From: Actinomycetota bacterium
GTDB taxonomy: Bacteria > Actinomycetota > Actinomycetes > Actinomycetales > Kineosporiaceae
DNA length: 33,926 bases
Direction: 5' to 3'
Assembly (NCBI GenBank): GCA_016213575.1
Contig: JACRAB010000282.1
Coordinates: forward strand, 1-33,926
This document shows positions 8,300 to 16,022 of this stretch, piece after piece (positions within the stretch are counted from its first letter, which is position 1; each line of letters begins with the position of its first letter). The translations under genes and the position numbers were made by a program. The notes under the pieces were generated by a model. That model did not search any database and was not told the DNA's origin. It saw only the letters and a program-made list of their open reading frames with translations.

Positions 8300-8716
8300 T
8301 CAGCCCCGCAGCCGGTCGGCCGCGTCGAGCAGCGCCGCCCGCTGCCCGATCGTCAGCTGCATGTACTGCTCGACGGTGAACGACAGCCGGCACGCGGTCA
8401 CGAAGTCCGCGTACTGCCGGTCCCGCTCGGCGACCGCGTCCTCGTCGTCCTCGTCGGGCTCGTCGTCGCCCTTGAACCGGGCGACGACGTCCTCGAGCGG
8501 CAGCAGCATCACGTTCCGGTAGGCGTCCCCTGAGTGCATGCCGCCGCGCTTCTCCAGGACGAACAGCAGCGCACGCATGAACATCGTGCCGTCGTTCGCG
8601 AGCGAGTCGAGGCGCTCGCGGAAGGTCTGCCGGATATCGATCTGCTCGAAGCCGGTGATGCTCTTCGAGAGCACGTCCGCGTCGATGAGCTCGGGCGTCT
8701 CGGTCGTCTCGCTCAC
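8300..8716 (-). CDS. Tail assembly chaperone-like protein
   Basis: GTG start 8716, VSETTETPELIDADVLSKSITGFEQIDIRQTF...; position directly upstream of TMP, acidic DDEPDEDDEDAVAE. Confidence 0.65.
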   Translation of the reverse strand: MSETTETPELIDADVLSKSITGFEQIDIRQTFRERLDSLANDGTMFMRALLFVLEKRGGMHSGDAYRNVMLLPLEDVVARFKGDDEPDEDDEDAVAERDRQYADFVTACRLSFTVEQYMQLTIGQRAALLDAADRLRG

Positions 8717-9102
8717 TGCAGTCCCACCTTCGCGATGGCCTCGTCGAGGCCGTGCTCCAACATCTCGACGGCCCTCGGGGCGAGGGCCGCGTCTGCGCGC
8801 TGCATGAACAGTGCCGGGGCGATCCCGCGGTTCGGCCACCCGTAGTTGATGGCGCCGGCGTAGGGCGTCCGGGCCCGCCCGGCGATCACGATCGCCTTCG
8901 CCTTCGCCTTGTTGCCCCGCACGGTGGCCGCCAGGCGCCCGGACCGCTTCGGCGCGAACCCGGACGCGAGCCGGGCGCCCTGGTCGGCAATCTCGGCCAT
9001 GACGTCCTTCAGGTCGGCGGCCTCGACGCCGAACCGCTGCAGCGCGGTCAGCGTCTGGTTGAGGCCCTCGACCTTCCCGTGGATGCCGGCCGCGCTGCCC
9101 AC
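8713..9102 (-). CDS. HK97 gp10-like head-tail/neck protein
   Basis: GLNQTLTALQRFGVEAADLKDVMAEIADQGARLASGFAPKRSGRLAATVRGNK...YAGAINYGWPNRGIAPALFMQRA. Confidence 0.8.
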   Translation of the reverse strand: MGSAAGIHGKVEGLNQTLTALQRFGVEAADLKDVMAEIADQGARLASGFAPKRSGRLAATVRGNKAKAKAIVIAGRARTPYAGAINYGWPNRGIAPALFMQRADAALAPRAVEMLEHGLDEAIAKVGLQ

Positions 9103-9106
9103 GCCG

Positions 9107-9451
9107 TCAGCCCAGCGGGACCTGGACGAGCGCGCACGTGACGGTCGCCGTGACGGAGTGCTGCACGGTGATGAGCCCCGTCACCGGGTCCGCCATCGTC
9201 GACAGCAGCGGGCCGATCATCCGGTCCCCGGTCGTCGCCGGCACGACGACGGTCGGGTTCGTCGCGGACGACCCGGCCGGCGTCTTCCCTGCGTCGACGA
9301 GGGTGACCGTGTCCGCGGCCGCGTTGCCGTTCTTCACCTGGAGGAACAGCAGCGACCCGACGACGGGCGCGATGGTGTCGGACGCCGCGACGGCGCCGTA
9401 GGCCGGGGCGAGCCCAGCTCGGGACATGGTCTGCGGGTTGAGGAGTGCCAT
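9107..9451 (-). CDS. Phage structural hypothetical protein (114 aa)
   Basis: MALLNPQTMSRAGLAPAYGAVAASDTIAPVVGSLLFLQVKNGNAAADTVTLVDAG...; in the tail/neck operon. Confidence 0.65.
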   Translation of the reverse strand: MALLNPQTMSRAGLAPAYGAVAASDTIAPVVGSLLFLQVKNGNAAADTVTLVDAGKTPAGSSATNPTVVVPATTGDRMIGPLLSTMADPVTGLITVQHSVTATVTCALVQVPLG

Positions 9452-9464
9452 CGGTGCTCGCCTC

Positions 9465-9893
9465 TCAGGAGATCGTGCGGGTCGGCTTGGCGGTGCAGAC
9501 CCACTCGAACTCGGACTGGAACACCTTCGTCGTCGACGGGTCGGCGTCGCCGCCGATGAAGTCGCCGTCCGGCTCCATGACGACGACGTTCCCGGAGAAC
9601 TTGGGCTGCGTCGGCGACGCGACGCCGGTCCCGGGGCGGCCGTTCGGCCACAGCTCGTAGGCCACCGTCTGGCCGGCCTGCGACCACGCGTAGAACCACA
9701 GCGCCGCAGCACCGTCGTCCTGCTTCACGTTCATGACGAGGGTGTACTTGCGGGTGCCACCGTTGGCCGCGTCGAGGAACGACACGAAGTCGCTGTCCGT
9801 CGCCGCCGACTTCACGCGGGCCTTGTTGACCGCCCCGCTGTAGTCGGTGCCGCCGATGCGCAGCACGAGAGACCGGGTGCCGTACTCGGCCAT
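9465..9893 (-). CDS. Major tail (tube) protein candidate
   Basis: MAEYGTRSLVLRIGGTDYSGAVNKARVKSAATDSDFVSFLDAANGGTRKYTLVMN...KFSGNVVVMEPDGDFIGGDADPSTTKVFQSEFEWVCTAKPTR; size, position and composition. Confidence 0.65.
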   Translation of the reverse strand: MAEYGTRSLVLRIGGTDYSGAVNKARVKSAATDSDFVSFLDAANGGTRKYTLVMNVKQDDGAAALWFYAWSQAGQTVAYELWPNGRPGTGVASPTQPKFSGNVVVMEPDGDFIGGDADPSTTKVFQSEFEWVCTAKPTRTIS

Positions 9894-10267
9894 CAGGAAT
9901 CGACCTCCAAGGTCAGGGTGAGGATCAGGGCGTACAGCGATCCCGGGGCGACGTCTCCCGCGGGCAACTCGGCCGGCTCGACGGTGACGCCGTCCGGGTG
10001 GAACGGGCCGGTCGTCACCGCGTCGATCAGCGCGACGGGCAGGGTGCGGATCTGCTCGGCGGCCCGGGCCGCGTCGCTGCCCAGGACGAGGACGGCCACG
10101 AAGGTGCAGTCGCAGGTCGTGACCCTCGACCCGGGGGCCACCCGGGCGATGTTCACCCAGCCGTCACCCGCCCGTGGCGACGTCGCCGGCAGGGTGCGGA
10201 CGGCGCCGCCCGTCACGGCCGTCAGGGCCGCCGCGAGGTCGACCTGTGTCTGCGTGATGCTGGCCAT
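9893..10267 (-). CDS. Tail terminator/completion-like protein
   Basis: 124-aa ORF between adaptor and tail tube; ATGA overlaps both sides. Confidence 0.55.
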   Translation of the reverse strand: MASITQTQVDLAAALTAVTGGAVRTLPATSPRAGDGWVNIARVAPGSRVTTCDCTFVAVLVLGSDAARAAEQIRTLPVALIDAVTTGPFHPDGVTVEPAELPAGDVAPGSLYALILTLTLEVDS

Positions 10268-10845
10268 CAGCCGACCACCATCCGCAGGTACGGGCCCTCG
10301 AGTCGGGAGATCTCCGGATCCTTCGTCGGGACCCGGGTCGACGTCGCGCCGCCCTCGAAGCTGGTGAACGACGCGACGGGCACGGCCCGGGCCGCGAGGT
10401 TGCGGGCGACCCGCCGGCACAGGGCCTCGCGCAGGTCGTGCCCGTAGTCGTCGACCCGGCACCGCCGGCGCTGCGCGGCCCGCTCGGCGTCCAGGGCCTG
10501 CTGGATCTCCGGGCCGGTCCACGACACGTCGCCCAGGTACGCCTGGACGTCGGCGAGCGTGACGACCGACAGGCCGGCGGCGAGCACGTCGAAGACGTCG
10601 ACGGCGACGCCGGCGTTGGCCCCGGTGAAGGTGGCGACCGCGACGTACCGGCCGACCTGCGCCGGGGTGTAGTCCAGCTGGTAGCGGCCGGTCTCGGGGT
10701 TCGTCAGCGTCAGGGACTCTCCGGTGCTCACGCCGTCGCGGGTCATCGCGAGGGCGTGCGCGCCGGCGTTCGCGGGCAGCCCGTCGGCGTCGCACACCTC
10801 GACGGTGAGGGGGACGACGCCGCCCAGGACGTACTGGTCAGCCAC
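10267..10845 (-). CDS. Head-tail adaptor with N-terminal Ig-like domain
   Basis: N-terminus LTVEVCDADGLPANAGAHALAMTRDG...PETGRYQLDYTPAQVGRYVAVATFTGAN (beta-sandwich-like) followed by VVTLADVQAYLGDVSWTGPEIQQALDAERAAQRRRCR (gp6-like adaptor). Confidence 0.6.
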   Translation of the reverse strand: MADQYVLGGVVPLTVEVCDADGLPANAGAHALAMTRDGVSTGESLTLTNPETGRYQLDYTPAQVGRYVAVATFTGANAGVAVDVFDVLAAGLSVVTLADVQAYLGDVSWTGPEIQQALDAERAAQRRRCRVDDYGHDLREALCRRVARNLAARAVPVASFTSFEGGATSTRVPTKDPEISRLEGPYLRMVVG

Positions 10846-11731
10846 GGTCGGCCCTCCTGACGCGCTCGCGGCGGGCGCCCACCCGCACGTGCTCGACGCC
10901 GGTCCCGACAGCCGCAGCCGTCGCCCGGGCGCCGACCTGAACGGTCACGGCGCGCTCGCCGAGCGCCGGCCCGCCGAGCTCGCGGGAGGCAACGGTCACC
11001 CGGGCGTAGGTGCCGGGCGGGCCGCCGGCGAGCAGCTCGACGACGAGGGTGTCGGTGAGGCCGCCGGCGTCGTCGAGGGTCCGGGTGCGGGACAGGACGA
11101 CGACGAGCCCGTCGGCCAGGCCCACGACGTCGGTCTGCGTCCTCGAGGCGGCCAGCGCCGCCGTCACGCCGTCGGTCAGCCCGGCGGCGTCGGTGGCCGG
11201 TCGCACCCAGCCGGCGGCCGGGCTCGTCGTGTCCGAGGTAACGGCCGGGTCGGTCAGGGCCCGGGCGTAGGCGAGCACCGCGGCCGCGGCGTCGACGAGC
11301 CCGGCCGGGTCGTCGAGGGTGAGCAGCTTGCCCAGCTGCGTGGCGAGCGCGTCGGCCAGCCCGGCAGCGTCGTCCAGCGTCCGTGCCGCGGCCAGGGCGG
11401 CGCTCACGGCGTCGGTCAGGCCGCTCGGGTCGTCCAGCGTCCGCGAGGCCGCCACAGCGACGCTCAGCGCGTCGACGAGCCCCGCCGGGTCGTCGAGGGT
11501 CCGGCCGTACCCGGTCGACGAGGCGAGCGCGTCGACGAGGCCGGCGGCGTCGTCCAGGTCGACGGTGATGTCCGGCGGCGGCGGGCCGCCCGGGTCCTCG
11601 GCCGGGACGATCCAGGACCCGGGCGGGGTGAACCGCCGACGGTAGGGCGTGACGTAGGTCCGGAAGTCGAACCGGCCGTTGGAGGTGTCCCGGACGTACC
11701 TCGGCGGCGGGACCTGGACGGGCCTGGCCAC
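10838..11731 (-). CDS. Repeat-containing phage structural protein
   Basis: GTG start at 11731 (VARPVQVPPPRYVRDTSNGRFDFRTYVTPYRRRFTPPGSWIVPAEDPGGPP); nine 20-aa repeats R-T-L-D-D-x-A-G-L-x-D-A-L... Confidence 0.75.
   Translation of the reverse strand: MARPVQVPPPRYVRDTSNGRFDFRTYVTPYRRRFTPPGSWIVPAEDPGGPPPPDITVDLDDAAGLVDALASSTGYGRTLDDPAGLVDALSVAVAASRTLDDPSGLTDAVSAALAAARTLDDAAGLADALATQLGKLLTLDDPAGLVDAAAAVLAYARALTDPAVTSDTTSPAAGWVRPATDAAGLTDGVTAALAASRTQTDVVGLADGLVVVLSRTRTLDDAGGLTDTLVVELLAGGPPGTYARVTVASRELGGPALGERAVTVQVGARATAAAVGTGVEHVRVGARRERVRRADRG
11034..11573 (-). repeat. In-frame tandem array: 9 copies x 60 bp (20 aa)
   Basis: Equivalent GTCGTC/GTCGG-type repeat positions at 11069, 11129, 11189, 11249, 11309, 11369, 11429, 11489, 11549 (exactly 60 bp apart); consensus RTLDDxAGLxDALxxxLAxx. 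Confidence 0.9.
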
Positions 11732-12186
11732 TACTCGTCCCAGACGACGTAGGAGACGAAGGTCCCGAGGGTGGCGCCGGTGGCGACCGTGTTGACGATG
11801 GCCAGGCCGGCGGTCGCGCTCGCCGGCACGATCAGCGGCTCGTCGTAGAACGTCCAGAAGGTCTGGCCGCCGGCGGTCGTGGTCATCGTCGTCTCGCGGA
11901 ACGCGCCGGTGCCGAGCGTCGGGTTCACCGACCACGCACTGTCGAGCGTGCCGAGCGCGGTCGGGTCGCCGGCGTCGTAGGGGTTCCCGGCGGCCGTCGT
12001 GCTCGAGGTGCCGACAGCGGTCGTGCGGATGAGCTGGAAGGCCGGCGCGGTCGTCGGTGCGGTCTTGACGCCCAGGCCGATCTCCAAGATCTTCAGCCGC
12101 TCGCTGGTGCCGCCCCGCAGCTGCCACATGATCGTGTTGGCTGCGTTGACGCCGGCCTTGGAGTTGCTCGCCGAGTAGCGGCCCAC
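11731..12186 (-). CDS. Phage structural hypothetical protein (decoration-like)
   Basis: MGRYSASNSKAGVNAANTIMWQLRGGTSERLKILEIGLGVKTAPTTAPAFQLIRT...; located just after the capsid region. Confidence 0.6.
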   Translation of the reverse strand: MGRYSASNSKAGVNAANTIMWQLRGGTSERLKILEIGLGVKTAPTTAPAFQLIRTTAVGTSSTTAAGNPYDAGDPTALGTLDSAWSVNPTLGTGAFRETTMTTTAGGQTFWTFYDEPLIVPASATAGLAIVNTVATGATLGTFVSYVVWDE

Positions 12187-12187
12187 G

Positions 12188-12712
12188 TCAGGCCCCCAGC
12201 GCCTTGTGGTTCCACGTCACGACGAGCGAGTCGGACGCCGTCTTGTTGATGACGGACCCGAACACGGCCCGGGCCGCGGTGTTACCGGCAGTGCTCGTGG
12301 CGTTCGTCCCGGAGTCGTTCACGATGACGATCTCGTTGATCGTCGCCGAGGTCGCCACGCCGGCGCCCCACGTCGAGCGGTAGACGGCGTTCACGCCGAG
12401 CCCGGCGCCCAGGTTCGCGGTCTGCGGGTAGGTCGCGTCGAACGCGACGTTGCTGCCCGTGAGGTACGTGACCAGCGCCGCGCCGGCACCCGACTTCGCC
12501 GCCGCCGTCGAGCCGGTGCCCAGCTTCATGCCGGTCATCGCCGTCGGTGCCGCCGGCGACGCCGGGGCGATCGCGGCGATCATCTTCTGCGCGTAGTACA
12601 GGTCGCCGGCGTCGGTGATGAGGTTGTGGAACTCGACGAGCTCGAGCACCTGGCCGTCCTCGTCGAGCAGGACAGCCGTGCCGTACCCCTCGAGGTAGAC
12701 GCGGTCGCGCAT
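12188..12712 (-). CDS. Phage structural hypothetical protein
   Basis: MRDRVYLEGYGTAVLLDEDGQVLELVEFHNLITDAGDLYYAQKMIAAIAP...INEIVIVNDSG; 174 aa. Confidence 0.6.
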   Translation of the reverse strand: MRDRVYLEGYGTAVLLDEDGQVLELVEFHNLITDAGDLYYAQKMIAAIAPASPAAPTAMTGMKLGTGSTAAAKSGAGAALVTYLTGSNVAFDATYPQTANLGAGLGVNAVYRSTWGAGVATSATINEIVIVNDSGTNATSTAGNTAARAVFGSVINKTASDSLVVTWNHKALGA

Positions 12713-12714
12713 CG

Positions 12715-12921
12715 TCAGGCCTCGTCCCGGGGCCCGTTGACGGCGTCCATGTAGGCCGCGTCGGCGGCGGCCAGCTCCATCTCGCGCTGGGCGCGCGCGA
12801 CGTGGACGGCGTCGACGGCGGCGGCGAGCCGGGCGTCCGCCTCGTCGCGGGCGGTGTTGCGTGCGACGAGCGCAGCGGAGACGCGCTCGGCGTAGGTCTC
12901 GGGTGCCTTCTTGGCGGCCAT
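12715..12921 (-). CDS. Small hypothetical helical protein
   Basis: MAAKKAPETYAERVSAALVARNTARDEADARLAAAVDAVHVARAQREMELAAADAAYMDAVNGPRDEA, 68 aa. Confidence 0.55.
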   Translation of the reverse strand: MAAKKAPETYAERVSAALVARNTARDEADARLAAAVDAVHVARAQREMELAAADAAYMDAVNGPRDEA

Positions 12922-12953
12922 GCCTGTCCTTCCGGTCTGAGGGTCGGGTCCGG

Positions 12954-12991
12954 CCCCGCCCGCCGCGTGTCGGGGCACGCGGCGGGCGGGG
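12954..12991. terminator. Strong hairpin immediately after the capsid-encoding ORF
   Basis: CCCCGCCCGCCGCGTG-tcgggg-CACGCGGCGGGCGGGG, perfect 16-bp stem, 6-nt loop, 9 nt downstream of the ORF end at 13001. Confidence 0.65.
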
Positions 12992-13000
12992 AGCTGCGGA

Positions 13001-15958
13001 TCAGACCGGGTCGTAGATGACCTCGCGGGCGAACGTGACGTCGGTGCAGGCGAAGGCCTTGTAGCCCCAGACGCCGATCTCGACGGTGGCGACCTTGATC
13101 GCGTCCATCGTCAGCTTCTGCGGGGCGGACGCCCAGCCGCACATGACCTCGCGGTCGAACAGCCACGAGGACGCCGCGACCGAGCCGGACGCGGCCAGCG
13201 CCCAGGCCGGGCGGGCCTTGAGGCCGCCGACGTTGATCGCCTCGTAGAACGCCGTCGACTCACCCGTGGCGTTCTGCGGCGCGATGATCGGGAAGAGCTT
13301 GCGGCCGTTGCTGTCCTTCGCCGCGGCGAGCGCCTTGTAGAGGTCGACCTGGACGAAGAAGTCCCGCATCCGGTTGCCGCCCCGGATGTACTGGAGCGAG
13401 GCGAGCGCCGAGGTGATGGCGGCCTCGAGGGCGGCGTCGACGACGGCGATGCCGAGGTTGATGTCCGTGATCGTGCCGGCGATCGCGGCGATCTGCGCCG
13501 CGGCGTAGGACTCCAGGCCCTCGTAGTAGGCCCGCATGATCTGCCGCCACAGGATCGTGTCCAGCTGCGGGTTCCCGCCCTGGTCCCAGACCTCACGGTT
13601 GATGATCGTCTTCCCGGACAGCGGGGTCGGGGTGATCGTCTGCGAGGTCGTGGTGAGCGCGCCCGTGCCGGTCGGCTCGATGCCCTCGGTGTGGTCGCCG
13701 ACGAGCCCGGACGACGTGCCGAACTTGGGCAGGACGAACGGCGTGTTGTCGCTGAGCGTGCCCTTGTTGATCGTGTCCCAGATCGGGTAGAGGAACTCGG
13801 CCTGGTCGACGTACATGTCGGGCCGCTGCCGGTTCGGGTTGAGGGTGGCGGCGTTGGCCACGGTCACCGCGAACTGCTCGTCCATGAAGGTCTGGATGCG
13901 GCCGGCGGCCTCGCCGTCGCCCTTGCCCAGGCCGTTGATCAGGTCGCTGCTGAAGCACTGCTGGCCGCGCCCACCGTCGAACCGGTAGAGCGGCTGCTCG
14001 ACGACGGTGAGGGTGCCGCCCGGGACGCGGCCGGCGGGGATGACCTCGCGGCCGGTCGGGGCGAGCGCGGCGAAGCCCTCGCGCAGCGCGGTGGCGATGG
14101 TCTCGCCGAGGCCGGGCGCCGGCTGCACCTGGACGGTGCTCGTGTTCGGGGCGGTGAAGGTCTGGCTCGGCGCGCACGGCGTGCCCGCCGCGTGGACCTG
14201 GCCGCAGGACGTGCACTCCATGTCGGGCCTTTCTGCGGTGAGAGCGACGCCCGACACCCGGGCGTCGTCGAACGAGGGGACTGCGGTGAGCGACGCCTCG
14301 CGCCAGGCCGCGGACGAGACGTCGACGACGCCGTCGTCGGCCAGGACGAGGCCGTCGTCCTGGAAGTCGACGCCGACGCTGAAGCCGTCCAGGACGCCGT
14401 CCTCGGCCAGGGCCAGCGCGGCGTCACCGTCGGGGCCGCGGGCGATCCGGAACGTGGCGACCATGCCGGCCGGCGTCTCGGTGGCCTTCACGGCGACGCC
14501 GAGCGCTTTCGTGTGGTCGTGGTCGCGGAGCAGCTTGACCCGGCCGACGTCGGAGTACTTCAGGGAGCCCTTGGCGAACCGGAAGCGCCGGCCGCCCTTC
14601 ACGGAGGACGCCGCGCCGTAGGGGACGACGAGCCCGGTGACGGTCCGCTGGCCGCCGTCGACGGCGAAGGCGGCACCGGCTGGCGCCTCGAAGGTGAGGC
14701 CGGTCTCGCGGGCGAACGTCACGGACGCCGGCACGGACTGCTGGGCGGACTGGTCCACGGGCTGCTCCTGCGGCTGGGCGGGCGGCGCCGGCGGGGCAGC
14801 CGGCTTGGGCTTGGCGCGCTGCGGCTGCTCCTCGCGCCGCTGGACCTCGGCGAGGTCGTACACGCCCAGCTCGGTGGCGGCCTTGTAGGTGGCCATCCGG
14901 TCGGCCTCGCTGGAGCGGGTGAAGCCGCCGAAGTCGAGCCGCACCCGGGTGCCGCGCGGCGTGACGTCGCCCATGCTGAGCCGGTCCTGGATGGCCGTGA
15001 CGAACGGGCCGAGCGTGAAGTCCTGCAGGCTCATGCGCCGGTCGACGGCGTTCGCGTAGGTCCGGGACGTCGTGCTCACGCCCAGGTCCTCGGGGTCGAT
15101 GCCGGTCAGCCGAGCGATCTCCAGCACGGCGTAGTCCCGGGCCTCGGCCAGCTGCATGTCCTTCGGGGCCATGACGGTGGCCTGGTGGTACTCCAGGCTG
15201 TCCGGGACGTAGCCGGTGACGCGAGCGATCCGCGCGGCCTGCCAGTCGTCGAGCATCTTCTGGACCTCGTCGGTGTCGCCCGGGTCGGCGCCCTCCCGCG
15301 ACGTGAACCACCCGATCATGCCGGGCGCGTCGGCGTACCGGGACGCCGCGGCGTCGAGCGTGAGGTAGGTCCGGATCGCGCGGGCGCCGGCGACGAGCAG
15401 CGGATCGGACGGCGCGTCGAACCGGATGAGCTGGGCGTCGGGTACGTGCTCCCAGGCGTTGCCCTGGACGGAGCCGTCGGGGCGGACGTAGACGCGCTGG
15501 TCACCGCGGACGTCGACGGTCGTCGCGTCGAGCCGGCGCACCCGGACCGGGTACCCGTCCCAGCCGAGCTCGAGGACCCTCCACCATGCGTAGCCCTCGA
15601 ACAGCATGTCCTCGACGGTCCGGGTCATCGTCACCGAGCGCGGGACGTCCTGCTCGGGCTGGTCGAACAGGGCCCTGGTCCGACGCTCATTGCTCGGCGT
15701 GAGGATGTACGCCGGCAGCGCGCCGATCGTCCCGCAGATCAGGTCGCGGGCCCGCTTGACCGCTGGCACCTGCATGGCCGCCTCGCGGCGGATGCGCGGG
15801 ACGACGGCCGAGGTGCCGAGCGCCCGCCAGTCTGGCAGCCCGAACAGCTCCGGGCCGATGCTCGCCTGGTCGACGACGAACCGGCCGGCGGGCACGTCGA
15901 CGGCGCTCGCCTGCTCGGCCACCGCCGAGACGAACCGCCACCGGTCCAGCCACCCCAC
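13001..15958 (-). CDS. Triple-fusion head protein: portal + HK97-type (S78) prohead protease + major capsid protein, 985 aa
   Basis: Uninterrupted ORF. Portal: RARDLICGTIGALPAYI...RTVEDMLFEGYAWWRVLELGWDGYPV...ARLTGIDPEDLGV. Linker: QPQRAKPKPAAPPAPPAQPQEQPVDQSAQQ. Protease: KLLRDHDHTKALGVAV...DGVLDGFSVGVDF...WREASLTAVPSFDDA. Capsid: PLYRFDGGRGQQCFSSDLINGL...YVDQAEFLYPIWDTINKGTL...YEGLESYAAAQIA...GGNRMRDFFVQVDLYKALAAAKDSNGRKLFP. Confidence 0.9.
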   Translation of the reverse strand: MGWLDRWRFVSAVAEQASAVDVPAGRFVVDQASIGPELFGLPDWRALGTSAVVPRIRREAAMQVPAVKRARDLICGTIGALPAYILTPSNERRTRALFDQPEQDVPRSVTMTRTVEDMLFEGYAWWRVLELGWDGYPVRVRRLDATTVDVRGDQRVYVRPDGSVQGNAWEHVPDAQLIRFDAPSDPLLVAGARAIRTYLTLDAAASRYADAPGMIGWFTSREGADPGDTDEVQKMLDDWQAARIARVTGYVPDSLEYHQATVMAPKDMQLAEARDYAVLEIARLTGIDPEDLGVSTTSRTYANAVDRRMSLQDFTLGPFVTAIQDRLSMGDVTPRGTRVRLDFGGFTRSSEADRMATYKAATELGVYDLAEVQRREEQPQRAKPKPAAPPAPPAQPQEQPVDQSAQQSVPASVTFARETGLTFEAPAGAAFAVDGGQRTVTGLVVPYGAASSVKGGRRFRFAKGSLKYSDVGRVKLLRDHDHTKALGVAVKATETPAGMVATFRIARGPDGDAALALAEDGVLDGFSVGVDFQDDGLVLADDGVVDVSSAAWREASLTAVPSFDDARVSGVALTAERPDMECTSCGQVHAAGTPCAPSQTFTAPNTSTVQVQPAPGLGETIATALREGFAALAPTGREVIPAGRVPGGTLTVVEQPLYRFDGGRGQQCFSSDLINGLGKGDGEAAGRIQTFMDEQFAVTVANAATLNPNRQRPDMYVDQAEFLYPIWDTINKGTLSDNTPFVLPKFGTSSGLVGDHTEGIEPTGTGALTTTSQTITPTPLSGKTIINREVWDQGGNPQLDTILWRQIMRAYYEGLESYAAAQIAAIAGTITDINLGIAVVDAALEAAITSALASLQYIRGGNRMRDFFVQVDLYKALAAAKDSNGRKLFPIIAPQNATGESTAFYEAINVGGLKARPAWALAASGSVAASSWLFDREVMCGWASAPQKLTMDAIKVATVEIGVWGYKAFACTDVTFAREVIYDPV

Positions 15959-16022
15959 GCGCTCATGGTACGGCCCGACCTTGTCGGATCCCTACAAGCC
16001 GACACGCCGACCGTTGGCAGAT

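Noticed and set aside
11034-11573. CRISPR array
   Set aside because: 60-bp period is strictly in frame, repeats are degenerate at codon level, no spacers, and it lies within a structural gene.
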